A stretch of 64,000 nucleotides of DNA from NCBI RefSeq assembly GCF_024323335.1, contig NC_066584.1:271289618-271353617 (forward strand), given 5' to 3'. The stretch comes from Lathyrus oleraceus (lineage: Eukaryota > Streptophyta > Magnoliopsida > Fabales > Fabaceae). Made by a program: the position numbers and the translations under genes. This document shows, one piece after another, positions 32,930 to 44,527 of the stretch (its first letter is position 1; every line of letters begins with the position of its first letter). The notes beneath the pieces were generated by a model that was given only the letters and a program-made list of their open reading frames with translations, did not search any database and was not told where the DNA came from.

Positions 32930-34784
32930 CATATGACGTCGACAATCCGATCTATCGTGCTGAAGAAGAAGGCGAAGAAGATTGTGATCCGTTGGAATTA
33001 GCCAGGTTGTTTAAACAAGAGGAGAAGGGGATTCAGCCGCATGAAGAGCGAGTTGGGATTGTTAATCCAGGCACCGCCGAGGTCAGAAAGGAAGTGAAAA
33101 TTGGGAGCCGTTTCAGAAGCAAGTCGAGAGCAGAATGGTAGCCCTATGGAAAGAGCATGTGGATACCTTCGCCTGGTCATGTCAGGATATGCCAGGGTCG
33201 GATACCGGTGTCGTTATGCACAAGCTACCATGGAGAGAAGACTGTCCTCTAGAGAAGCAGAACGCCGATGCTACTTATCAGAGGGCCCTCTTGACTTTGT
33301 TTCATGATATGATTCATCATGAAATTGAATGCTATGTTGATGACATGATAGCAAAGTCCCAAAACAGAAGAGGGGCATCTGGTGGATCTAGCCGAGTTGG
33401 CCGACCGGTTGTGATAATTCAAACTGAGGTTGAATTCAGATAAGTGCACTATCAGAGTGCGGTCCGGTAAGATGTTGGGGTTCATTGTAAAAAAGGGGAA
33501 TCGAGGTTGATCCTGCTTAAAAAAAAATGCCTGAACCGAGAACAAAAAAGAGGTTCGTGGTCTATTAGGTAGATTGAACTACATGTCATGGTTCACATCT
33601 CATCTAACAGCCATGTGTGAACCCATTCAAGCTGTGAAAAAAAATCGAACGGTCAGGTGAAATAATGATTGCCAAGGGGCATTGAAAAAATAAAAGAATA
33701 AGTTGCAGGAACCTCTGATTCTGATGCCTCCCTATGGAAAGAGACTGTTAATCTGTACTTGACAGCCCTCGAGGGGTCTATGAGGTGTATTGGATCAGCA
33801 TGACGAGTCTTGTCGAAAAGAGCATGCAATTTACCTTAGCAAAAAGTTTATCGACTGTGAAACAATACATTCACTGCTCGAGAAAACTTGATGTACTTTG
33901 GCATAGGCTGCTCGCCGACTGAGACAGTGTATGTTGGTTCATACCACCTTGTGGATTTCAAGATGGATCTGATCAGGTACATTTCTGAGAAGCCAGCAGT
34001 GACCGGACGGGTTGCAAGAGGGCAAATGATTTTGATTGAATGCGATATTCAGTACACCGCTCAGGAAGCAATCAAGGGGAGTGTATTGTCTGATTACCTC
34101 GCCCAGCAACCCGTAGAGGATTATCAACCGATGAAGTTTGAGTTCCCTGATGAGGACATCTCGAGGTGTTCTAATCGAAAGATTGAGAGTAACCGATCCC
34201 GGAGGAGGGGCCTAACCCTGAATCCGAACGGATTCTGATGTTTGATGGGGAGGTTTAGGTGAATAAGCTTTTGCTACCCGACTAGCATTCGAATGCACCG
34301 ACAGTATGGGCAAGTGTGAAGCCTGTATCCTGGGTATTGTACCTCGGTGCGCCTACTGGGGCAAAGTCTTTCTCGTTGGTATATGGAAGCGGTGCTACCA
34401 GTTGAGGTTTAGATTCCCTCGTTGAGAGTCCTGATGGACGTGAAGTTGCAAGAGGCTGAATGGGTGAGGACCCGGTACGAGGAATTAAGCCTGATTGAAG
34501 AGAAGAGGCTGGCAGCCATCTGTCATGGGCAGTTATACCAACAAAGGATGAAGCGTGCTTTTGACAGAAAAGTACGACCTCGGGTATACCACGTGGGTGA
34601 TATGGTGCTGAAAAGGATCCTTCCTCCTCAAAACGATCGAAGGGGCAAATGGACACCCAATTATGAAGGTCCATTCGTGGTCAAGAAGGTTTTCTCTGGA
34701 GGAGCCTTGTTGCTAACGACCATGGATGGCGAGGATTTTCCATCCCCTGTGAATGCGGACGCAGTTAAAAAATACTTCGTATAA
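32930..34784 (+). pseudogene. E4 pol remnant, heavily deleted
   Basis: The pre-RT segment (32940-33240, several frames) joins directly to the RT catalytic region in 33135-33443 (ATYQRALLTLFHDMIHHEIE then YVDDMIAKS), skipping about 120 codons of RT. RNase H pieces follow (33490-34238, including RYISEKPAVTGRVARGQM). A scrap of the archaeal RNase H (EACILG near 34318) is joined to the integrase C-terminal half (34340-34784, KWTPNYEGPFVVKKVFSGGA). Many frameshifts and stops. It encodes no active enzyme. Confidence 0.8.
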
Positions 34785-34789
34785 AGAGA

Positions 34790-34990
34790 CCCGCTGGACG
34801 AAAAGAATAAAATAGTCCAGGCAAAAATGGGCGTCCCGGCGAACCAAAAAACAGAAAGAAAGGTTCAGGCAGAAATTAGGGATAAGAAAAAAAAAACTGT
34901 ACACCCGGCAAGTCGAAAACCTGAAAAGGCGACTTAGGCAAAAAAGGGTATCCCGGTGGACTGAAAACCCGAAAGGGCGGTCCAGGCAAA
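34790..34990 (+). other. E4 post-integrase hairpin module (four hairpins)
   Basis: CTGGAC/GTCCAG (34794-34799 with 34815-34820), GAACC/GGTTC (34841-34845 with 34862-34866), AAGTCG/CGACTT (34910-34915 with 34930-34935) and TGGACTG/CGGTCCA (34957-34963 with 34978-34984). The last has an inner CCC-GAAA-GGG, a stem closed by a GNRA tetraloop. Each is followed by RGGCA. This is the clearest copy of the module. Confidence 0.75.
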
Positions 34991-35857
34991 AGAGGGATTG
35001 AGACGAACAACTGCGTCTGGCATGATCGTTTACGCTTTGGTTAAGGCACATGGATAATACCCGGTGGGGATCAATCAGAAACGTCTTGTTCAGAAGGCAG
35101 AAAGCACGGAGGGTCTGAGGACATATGGGGTGTAACCGAGTTGGAACTCGATGAGATCACGGGTTTCACGTTGCCATTAGGATAGATTTTTCCTTTTGTG
35201 CGCAATTACCTCTTTTCAGGAATTGCTTCCTTTGTATTGCTCAATTTGAGCCACACTTTTCCAATCAATAAAATGCACATTCAGTCAAATAATTTTGTTT
35301 TTTGTTTTTCATTACCGTTTTGATTGCAAAAACATCCAATTGTTTGTGATAAAGAATTTTGCATTTTTAAGACATACAGGTCCCTTCCAATGCATGCTTA
35401 TAAGATTGAAACTTGAAATCTTATTCGGAAGGTTGGGTGACCCAAGTGTTGAAATCTTGACACGCCTGGGGCACGGTTTTATCTAACGATCTCTTTTGCA
35501 GGTGTTGTTAGGTATTTTCACTCACTTGCAGGTTGTGACGTGGAAGCTTTTGACAAAATAATCCCCATGGAGTCCGATCAGGGACGAATGAATAGAAGAA
35601 CGGTGAAAAGACGACGAGGCGTACGACGATCCTGAGAATTAATCAAGAAGACTCTTCAAAGACGGAAGATTGAAAAGTATGTGTAAATCCCAGGAGTTCG
35701 CTCTCCGTCGAGCGCGGAGCGGTTTGGAATACAAGATGATGGAGCAGAAAAGGTCCAGACGAGTCTGGGAGTTCTCAAAATTGGAAAGCCGACATGGGAG
35801 TTGGATATGAATGCCATGGTTCGACGAGTCGACGGGTGTTCAGTACCAGACTGTCCT
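34991..35857 (+). other. E4 3' region, noncoding
   Basis: T-rich and mixed sequence without a credible ORF or clear repeat. Confidence 0.5.
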
Positions 35858-36255
35858 CCTCCCCAAGCAGAGTCAGAATGACTAATTCCCCAGCAGATTC
35901 AAGGTCTGTGGATTCCCTAGCAGGGTCAGGATGGTTATCCCCAGCAGGTTTTAGATTGATGCTTCCCCAGTTACCAGGCCTGGAGGTTGTTATTCCCCAG
36001 TGGAGGTATCTGTGAGGGTTTCCCAAAGCAGAGTCGGGATTTATATCCCCAACAAGTCAAAGACTGTTGTTTCCCCCACAGAGAGCGTTGGTGGTTCTTA
36101 TCCCCAGCGATATCCCCAAGCGGATCGGGGGGTAAAGGAGGTTTTCCCCAGCAAGGGTTGCCTTTTCCCAGCAGCAGTGATATTCCCCGGCATGGTGGAG
36201 ATCGGAGTGTTGGCGAGTTCCTCAGCAGAGTGTCTCGAGCTCCTCAGAAGAGTCC
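35858..36255 (+). repeat. E4 array of primer-tRNA-like (anti-PBS) motifs
   Basis: About ten variants of TCCCCAGCAGAGTC at 25-40 bp spacing: TCCCCAAGCAGAGTCAG (35860), TCCCCAGCAGATTC (35887), TCCCTAGCAGGGTC (35914), TCCCCAGCAGGTT (35938), TCCCAAAGCAGAGTCGG (36021) and TTCCTCAGCAGAGTGTC (36219), with others. They resemble the 3' end of tRNA-Arg and are complementary to the E4 primer site at 28624-28641. Confidence 0.65.
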
Positions 36256-36746
36256 CTTGAGGGGGATGCTTTTTATGCATTCATCATGTAGAATAAGCAT
36301 AGCATATTGCATAATAAATCGCGTAGCATTTCCATAATTATGGAGCATTACACGGAAAAATAAATCATGCATCATATTGCAAGCATAAAGCTAGTCTCAA
36401 GCCGTGGTTATCGTTTGAGAGGTGGTTGTGCCCGAAGAGGAAGGTGTTACTCCGAGGAGTCTAGCATCATGAATTTGAATCAAAGGTATTTCCCAGTAGT
36501 GCGATACTGGAGGAAGGGTTTCTGTCGAGCAGAGATGGGAATGTTAATCAAAGAAATGTTCGGGGTCCAAAAAAGAAAAAACAAGAAAGAATAATCCCCA
36601 GCTAAACGCGAAGTGTTCGTGTGCTAGGGCGGAATAAAGAATAGCTGGTTCGTGGCGTGTTATCCCCAGCATGGGTCTTTGGCATGCGTGCCGACTCACT
36701 TATCACTGTTTTGTTATCTTCGCCGATGCTGATAGGCATGAAGAAT
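36256..36746 (+). other. E4 3' region between arrays
   Basis: Noncoding, with a few more CCCCAGC motifs and no recognised feature. Confidence 0.5.
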
Positions 36747-37400
36747 TTTCCGGTGTTCAGACCGAGGCGGTATCCAGACCGAGATGATATTCAGACCAGT
36801 TTTCCGGTGTTCAGACCGAGGCGGTATCCAGACCGAGGGGGCGTTCAGGCCAGTTTCCGATTTTCAGATCGAAGAAGTTTCCGACGATCAGGTTGAAGTA
36901 CTTATGGTATCCAGACCAGTTTTCCGGTGTTCAGACCGAGGCGGTATCTAGACCGATGTGGCGCTCAGGCCAAGTTTCCGATTTTCAGATCGAAGAAGTT
37001 TCCGACGATCAGGTTGAAGTACTTATGGTATCCAGACCAGTTTTCCGGTGTCCAGACCGAGGCGGGTATTCAGACCGATGTGGCGCTCAGGCCAAGTTTC
37101 CGATTTTCAGATCGAAGAAGTTTCCGACGATCAGGTTGAAGTACTTATGGTATCCAGACCAGTTTTCCGGTGTTCAGACCGAGGCGGTATCCAGACCGAG
37201 GTGGCGTTCAGGCCAAGTTTCCGATTTTCAGATCGAAGAGGCTTCCGACAATTAGATCGATGCAGCTTGTGGCAGTCAGGCCAGTTTTCCGGTATCCAGA
37301 CCGAAGTGGTGTTCAGACCAAAGTGGCGTTCAGGCTAATCTTCCGGTATTCAGACCGACGTCAATATTCTCATATTCCGGTGTTCAATATTCAGACTGAA
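36747..37400 (+). repeat. E4 121-bp tandem array
   Basis: The block CTTATGGTATCCAGACCAG recurs at 36901, 37022 and 37144 (period 121-122 bp), with partial copies before and after. Sub-blocks TTTTCCGGTGTTCAGACCGA and GGCGTTCAGGCCAAG form the unit. Overlapping open frames are repeat by-products. It lies at the same position as the arrays of E1 and E2 but is unrelated in sequence. Confidence 0.85.
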
Positions 37401-37660
37401 GGGTGGTGTTCAGGCCATGGTTATCCCTGTGTTACCATTTATTTTGGTATCCAGGTCGATGTTGCTGTTTCGGTGATCAGGCCGACTTTCTCCGTACCAG
37501 ACGGGTTTTTTCTTCAAGATTGTTTCTTTGTCGATTCTGACAGGCATTGTTGATTATTTCCCATCAGAGTGCAAATTGTTCGTCTGTTCTTGGTATTCAA
37601 TCACTCTTCATCCTGATCATCTGAAAGCCGAGGCTATTCATATCGACAGGTTCATAGTGG

Positions 37661-37676
37661 ATTGAATAGGGGCAGC
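37661..37676 (+). other. E4 polypurine tract
   Basis: ATTGAATAGGGGCAGC directly before the 3' LTR; identical to the E3 tract and close to those of E1 and E2. Confidence 0.8.
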
Positions 37677-40600
37677 TGTAACACCTCAAAATTTGCCCTC
37701 CTCTCTTGGGACTAGCTTTGCATTTTTGCATATCATTTGTAGGTCATTAGTAATTGCATATTGCATATCATGTGGCTACATCAAGCAAGTATTCCTCCTA
37801 AATCTTGGTCAGAAGATAAGAGGTTGAGATTCAAGCCCGAGGGTTCATTGGATTGATCATTAATCATCTGAGGATGTGTGATTCAAACAAGGGTTTCATG
37901 ATTTCTCAAGGAGATTGATCTTCATCTTAGGTTGCAATGGTACATCACCATCATCATGGTTTTGTCATCACCAAGAGATTGATCAGATACCTTGGGATTA
38001 GGGTTTTGACCACTGGTCAACCCTAATCAGTTTAATCATCTGCATTGGGCCAGGCAGGGCTTGGCAAGGAGACGAGGTTCTCAACGGATATGGGGATCAT
38101 TTTATGATTATATTGAGCTTATGGAAGCTAGGGTTTCATCATTGAGCCATTTCATCAGGAGTTTGAGGCTCAAGTTGAACAGTGCATAGCCAGATTCATC
38201 TATCAGTCAGAAAAGTCAACTATGGTCAACTGTGCCTGAATTCATGGATTTGGAGGAGGGAGAGGGTGAGAGACACTTCATTCATGTCTAAACAAGTTTC
38301 ATTTGACATTTCAAACATCAAGAATGAAGAAAATAAAGTCAGATGGAAACTTTCCAAAAATAGAAAGTGACTTGTAATTGAAAATTGCCAAAAATGGAAA
38401 GTTTTTCTCCTCAAAATTACGTGTCCAAAAATGTTTCAAATGAAATTTTGTTCAACATGAAAGTTGTAGATCTTGCTCTCACCTTTCCAAAAAGTCCAAG
38501 AACATGAATTTCTCATTTGTGGTTGAAAAGTTATGGATTGATCATTGTCCAAAAAAGTTGATTTTCAAAGTGGCATAACTTTTTAACCATAAGGCCAATT
38601 GGGATGGTTCTTTTTGCATCATTTCTCTCTTGACATGCACTATCCAATACATGCATCATAAACCATGCATTGCATTGCACAAGTTGTCTTCACATGAATA
38701 TTTGGAATTTCACTTGATTTTTGGAGGGAAAATGTGGAATTTAAAATTGGTGAATTATTTAAACATGACACCATTTCCATTGGCTCAAAAACAGATTTTT
38801 GAGTGAATTTGAAGGGAAATTCATGCACTATTCACCATGCATTTTCATGCATAGGGTGAAAACTCAATTTGCCAAAACACTCCCTAATTCATTCATTTCA
38901 TTAACATTTGGCTTAAACATGATTAGAGAGTGATTAGTAGAGCATATATATACTCTAATCATAAGAGAATTTAAGGAGGTTAATCACTTTTTCACCATTT
39001 TTGGATCTTGAAACTTTTTCCCTCCAAAATTTTCTCTCAATCAAAACTTGAAAATTCTCCACATAGCATAGCATTTTTCTTCCATATTCTGGTTTATTGA
39101 GTGTAGTGGATGAAGAATCAAGCATTGGATCATCAAATTCGAGCAAAATTTGTGTACATTTCAAGCAAACTCATGAAGATGGAAGTGGAAAATTAATCAA
39201 GATCTAGTTCGTTTCAAGCTTCAATTCACACATAAAGCTTCAAGTTATCATCTCAGGAGCTGATTTGGATCATTTAAAGCCTTGGATCGTGCACATTTAG
39301 GGACTGCTCTTCAAGAGGTTCAGTTTTCGAATCTCTCAATTCTTAATTCCATTAACATGTTTAGATGGAGTTTTTCATGCTGATTAATCTGATATAAAAT
39401 TCGTGTGAAATGGATAAAAAATGAATGAGTTATGCTTGCTTAAAGTTTGACATGTCAAAATGTTTTTGCTCGGATCTCTTAATCCATGGATTGTTAGGTT
39501 TAGATATTGATTGATCTGTAATCTACATTGAAAGAGCTTTCTGTTGATGTATGCATCTCAAAATTCTGGAAAATTTTCTGAACACAGCTCCGCCGTCTTC
39601 GCGAAATAGATGGTGGAAACCACCACTGGCCATACGCGTATCACTGTGCGCCATACGCGTATCACTGTGCGCCATACGCGTATCACTGGGCACCAGGCGC
39701 GCCATACGCGTATCACTGTGCGCCATACGCGTATCACCTGCAGCATATTTTCAAACTTAAATCCATTTAATTTTTCCCTCCAATTTCCATATGCATTGTC
39801 CATTTTATTTTAATGTTGTTTTCCAAACTTCAAAAATTCATAAGTTCTTCATTTTTTGTCCAAATTTGATGAGACTTTTTGCATTATTCTCCTTGTGATG
39901 AGTAGGTTTTTATGGTGATTTTTAATATTTTTGTGCACATGCGGAAAAATAAATTGCCTAGGGATTGTTTGAATGTATCATTTGTGTACCATGCTCACCA
40001 TATCATTCATAAAATGATTATGCTTCCATAGAAATGCTTGAAATTTTTTGTGCATGTTCTGGACTCTTTGCTGGTGATTTTGATGTATAGTTTGCAATTT
40101 TTGGATTCCTGGTTGATGAGATATGAATTTTTTGAATAGAGGTGTGACAGTTTGTGTCACACCATGCTTGGTGCATCTTCATTATTTTATTTGATGTGCT
40201 TAGGGACCTTTGATTGAGCTGAAGTTTTGCATGATTTAGCATATGGATGTTAAGATCACCTGTGAATTTTTCTGGATTTATTGATGGCATTTCCTTTTTG
40301 ATTGGAATTTTTCCACCTGTTTGGTCATTTGTTGATTGTTTGTGACACATGTTTGTATTTGCTTTGTGAAATTCTGGTCATTAAATAGATGGATGTGAAA
40401 TTTGACATGTGAATTCTAGACACATTATAGGTCATTTTGGCTTTGATCGCATTCATTTATCATGTTTTGTAACTGTTTTATGATTGATGGAAGTTGATGT
40501 TTGTTTTGATGCCTTGTGTTGGCTTGCTTGAACTTGTCTGGACTTTCTGATTTTCATTGACCTACTTCCTCTTGTCCAAATGGCATGAAATTTGATATGA

Positions 40601-42535
40601 TGCTCATTGAATGTGTTCTGTTTAGGCCTGAATTTTTGTGGAATTTATTGAAATGTTTTGATGTTGATTTGATTGAGATCATTCTGTTTGGTCCTTTGAG
40701 GTTGCAAATTGCATGTTTTGTGCCTTTTCTTTTATGAAATGATGATAATGAATGATATGAGCATGGGACCAATTGGTTTTGTTTCTAAATTGTTTGATTG
40801 TGATTTTGGATAATTTTCACTTGCTGTTTTGGATTTTTCATCTCCTTGTGACCCTAGGCTTGTCCTAGTGGACTAATTTCTCATATTTGAGTTTGGCTTT
40901 TCAGGATAAGATGCAAATGCCTTAAGGAGGATGTTAATTCAAGTTGATTGAATTTGGTTAATTGTGGTGAACTAACTTGGTTTATTTTGTAGGATGCTTG
41001 GCTCACTTGCTTTGAGCTTGTGCTTGGCTCACTTGAGTTGATTGTGCTTTGCACATTGCATTGTTTGATTGCACATTGTCTGTTGGTTTTTATACTGTTT
41101 GTTTTGACTTGGTGATTGGTATACTGACTGAATTAGATTGATTTCAGGTACTTTAGTCGCTAACAGTTCATCTTTGAACTTGCTTTGTGCTGCTGCTTGG
41201 TTGTATAAACCAATTGAGGTAGACTCTCTTGTCTCCATGTAGTCTGGAAGACCTGGCCTGTTACTTGGCCAGGCAACTGTCTGAAGTCCTCCTTAAGAGG
41301 CGATGTTTGTGATTGTTTAACTTTGTCCCCAAGCAGGTAAAGACCTTTGTTAAGGCAATTGGCGGACAAAAGAGATACGCAATCTATCTCCCGCTATTCT
41401 GTTGAGTCGTCCCTCTGCTCACACCACTGTGTTGATGCATTGGGACATTAACCCAAGATCTTGTACAGTAGTACAGTTGAGTCAGAGTCATGAGTGTAGA
41501 AGGGTTCCCACTTCCTGAACCCACGCTCCTTTGTCTGAAGCTCTCTCTGGCCAGGGATAAGAGCTGTGAAGTCTCGTCTTCACTCACCTTTCCTCTGCTT
41601 CACCCTGACTCTCAATGTCAGGGTTAAGAGCGAACACTACCCTGTACAGCTGACTTGCCTTGGCAGTCTAACCCTTTGTTTGAGCCCACTTTGACTGGAT
41701 ATAGTGTGTGCTATTTGAAATGTCTGTTTTGCTTTGTTTATGCTTGCATGCTTTGCTTCTTCCTGGTTAGGATTAGCTTGCTGTTGTGCAAGTAGATAGA
41801 GAACCATAACATAGGGCAATGATGCATGATAACACCTAGGCTCGAGTACAGCTCCCTAGTAGTGTGTCTCCCTTTGTATCTGGTTAGAATTTCTTTCCCG
41901 TTCAGGGGAACTACGTCGCCCTGATCCTCATACCAGATGAGGTACGTAGGCAGGAGACCGTGCGAGGTCTCTCCGGGCACTTTTTTTCCTTTTTGTGTGT
42001 GTTTTCTTGTTAACCCTCTTGTGTGTCAGGATATGGATGTAAGCCCAGCGATTGGCTGTCCGTATCCTGATTGTGTTTGTTTGGCTCGGAAGCCGATGTA
42101 AGTCCAGCGATTGGCATTCGGGTTCCAAGTTTGCCCGTGTTTGTGTGTGTCTTGTTTGGCGTGCGTGAGCCGAACTACGGCAGCTCTGATTCTCGTTCTA
42201 GACGAGATACGTAGGCATAGGATGCGATATCCTAGCGAGCCCTCTTCCCCTTTTCCCACCTGTGTTGTCTTTAGTGTGTGTGTGTGATGTTTGTTTTAGC
42301 AACCTTATTCTTTCTTTTAGAGCGTGGATCCCGTCGAGTACGAAGGACGTGAGGGGTGCTAATACCTTCCCCTTGCGTAACCGACTCCCGATCCCATTCT
42401 CTTTGGTCGCGAGACCATGCTTTTCCCAGGTTTACTTCGAGCGTTTCCTTTCCCTCTGTTGGGATAAATAACGCATGGTGGCGGCTCTGTGTTGTTTTTG
42501 TTTTAGCCCGCCGGTTGTTTTTCGCGGATGCGACA
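37677..42535 (+). repeat. E4 3' LTR (4.86 kb)
   Basis: It opens TGTAACACCTCAAAATTTGCC and ends GCGGATGCGACA, followed by E3 gag. It is AT-rich with a TATA-like ATATATATA near 38944, a CpG-rich 21-bp repeat at 39629-39737, and in its last 0.6 kb similarity to the end of the E3 LTR. Hairpins sit at 41954-41971 and 42218-42234. None of the ORFs inside is convincing. Confidence 0.93.
39629..39737 (+). repeat. 21-bp repeat with ACGCGT palindromes in E4 LTR
   Basis: GCCATACGCGTATCAC occurs at 39629, 39650, 39671, 39701 and 39722, spaced 21, 21, 30 and 21 bp. Each copy holds the 10-bp palindrome ATACGCGTAT, giving a CpG-rich island in an AT-rich LTR. Confidence 0.9.
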
Positions 42536-43368
42536 GGTTGGACGGACGCAGCAATCTGTCTCCAACGCTGAGCATACTCTCTAAAGGTTTCCTTGGCAGT
42601 CTAAGACATACCTTGCAACAAGGTCCGATTTGGAGCCATGTCCAAGTTGTATTGATATTGCTTGATAAAAGCCTCTGCCAAGTCTTTCCAGCTCTTGATG
42701 GTAGTACGAGACAAATGAGAATACCATTCACGAGAAGCTCCAGTTAGACTGTCTTCAAAATAGTACATCCACAGCTTTTCATCTTCCGTGTGAGCTCCCA
42801 ACCTTCCCAGATAAGATTGGAGATGAGTGCGTGGGCAAGAAGCCCCGTTGTATTTCTCAAAAGTAGGGGGTTTGAACTTGTGAGGAATCCTTACTCCCTG
42901 AACCAGACCAAGATTTGTGACATCAAAGCCTAAGGAATTTTGAGACTCCAAAGATTTGAGCTTCTCAGCAAGCTCATCCATACGGCGAGTGGTCTCGAGG
43001 GCCTCGTCGTGCAAAGAAAATTGATCACACTGATAATCTTCAGTAACGGGCTACCCGTTAATCTGAATTCCTTGATTCACATTGTATCTTCCGTCAATAC
43101 CATTTCCAACATTCCCTGTGTTGCCAACATTACCCGGGTTTCCATCAGCATTTGCGTTACCCGCGTTACCAGTGTTCACAGGGTTATCAGTGTTCCCAGG
43201 GTTACCAGGGTTTCCCTCAACATTTGGTATCTCCAAATCTGGATTGGGCCTCGGTTGCTCAACCAATTCCCTCAGCTTTTCTTGGCCTGCTGCCATACCA
43301 GTCATCAATGTCATGAACTGATCCATCCTTTCACGCATATCAGCCAACTCTTTCTGTACTTGGTCCAT
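42536..43368 (-). pseudogene. E3 gag, 5' half, two amber stops, cut by E4
   Basis: On the minus strand ATG at 43368 (MDQVQKELADMRERMDQFMT), a Gly/Asn-rich stretch (GNPGNVGNTGNVGNG) and then the capsid region (HKFKPPTFEKYNGASCPRTH, then EWYSHLSRTTIKSWKDLAEA). TAG codons at 43051-43053 and 42601-42603 interrupt an otherwise continuous frame. The frame stops at the E4 junction (42536). The remainder is missing from the far side of E4, so it was lost in the same deletion as pol. Confidence 0.85.
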
Positions 43369-44507
43369 CGCTAGTTGTGGACGATTTTCCTTTGTCGGGT
43401 ACCTGTGGACTCGCTTGGGACCAATAACTGCCTGATACAGGGAACAAACATTAGACACTGCGGTGACACCTGCAAAACAGACAAGGGTTAATATGCATGG
43501 TATGCGATGCACTGCTTGTTCAGTTTTAAGGCACCCCCGTTTTGAAAGGGAATACCCTGCAAATGAATAAGCATGAGATGTTGGATGCAAATATGCAGAT
43601 GATGTTATGCAATGCAAAGGCATGTCAATCAGAATTGATGGATCCGCTTGAACATCTGTCAGGTTGCACTGTCTAGAGAGAAATTAAGAGCACACCAAAC
43701 AAAGGTCATGGGATGGATCATGTTATCCTTAATATCAACCACCCATTTTGGTGGATTATGGTTTACACCTTATCAACACCCGAGTTTCATTGATATTAAG
43801 GATACCTGATCGGATTAACCATGAATCAAGGGTTTGTTGCAAGTCACGAGCATGGAGTTTAGGTTAAGAACCACCCAAAAGGAGTGTACTAAGGTTTAAA
43901 CCTGCCAAACATGTTCTACAAAAGGTTCCCATAGTCATAATCCCATCTTTCGGATATTATCAGAGGAACGACTACTCGTATCCCAACAATATTCTCAAGA
44001 GAGACTCTTATGAGTGTAGTATCGCGTAACAATCGTATCAAATCTCACACTTGAACGAATTTCGCACTACGTCCTACGAATAGGCCAAGATGAGTTTGGT
44101 AAACTAAGATCCTCGGCTTCTTAGGTCTATATTGGAACAAGTAATGTCTAACCACAACTTACTTGTGTGACATCATTGATCTCAACATGACCTCCACCAA
44201 GTGAATGGGCTTGCAAGTCGACTCGCTAAGGAATAACTCCACACAAGTCGACAGGACTATGCCATTCTCCTATCCTAAGTGCACTCGAGTTCGGGTATAG
44301 AACTCATCTCACAAAGATCACCAAGCAGCCATAGCCAGCCATAGCCAGCCAACAGAAACAGCAATGATATATAAACAATGCAATAAGGTAAAGCAGGTAA
44401 ATAAATAACTGCACAAAAGCATGAACACCCAATAAACAAACAAACTACAAAAGCTAGGAGGGACTCGCTTAGGGCAGATGGACCAGCAAGAGGTCAACTT
44501 CTTAGTG
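43369..44507 (-). other. E3 untranslated leader
   Basis: 1.1 kb without ORF1, unlike E1 and E4. No structured feature recognised. Confidence 0.6.
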
Positions 44508-44525
44508 TCCCCAGCAGAGTCGCCA
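44508..44525 (-). other. E3 primer-binding site (tRNA-Arg type)
   Basis: The plus strand reads TCCCCAGCAGAGTCGCCA, so the element strand has the same 18-base site as E1, E2 and E4, two bases from the LTR. Confidence 0.9.
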
Positions 44526-44527
44526 GC

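Larger units (their letters stand above)
27718..42535 (+). mobile_element. E4: Tat/Ogre-type element with very long LTR, 5' truncated and internally deleted
   Basis: The 3' LTR is 4,859 bp (37677-42535), but the 5' LTR keeps only its last 904 bp (27718-28621, matching 41636-42535). Between them are primer site, leader, ORF1, shortened gag, a scrambled pol, hairpin module, repeats and polypurine tract. It inserted into E3 gag. The left junction is a deletion that removed the first 3,959 bp of the LTR and most of E3 gag-pol, so only the right target-site copy (probably AGGTT at 42536) can survive. Confidence 0.92.

Noticed and set aside
36657..37553. Several Arg/Asp-rich ORFs (RPRRYPDR repeats)
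   Set aside because: They come from the 121-bp tandem array read in different frames.
42601..43053. Programmed amber readthrough in gag
   Set aside because: The ambers lie at different places in each element and none sits at a conserved gag-pol boundary. Mutation is the simpler explanation.
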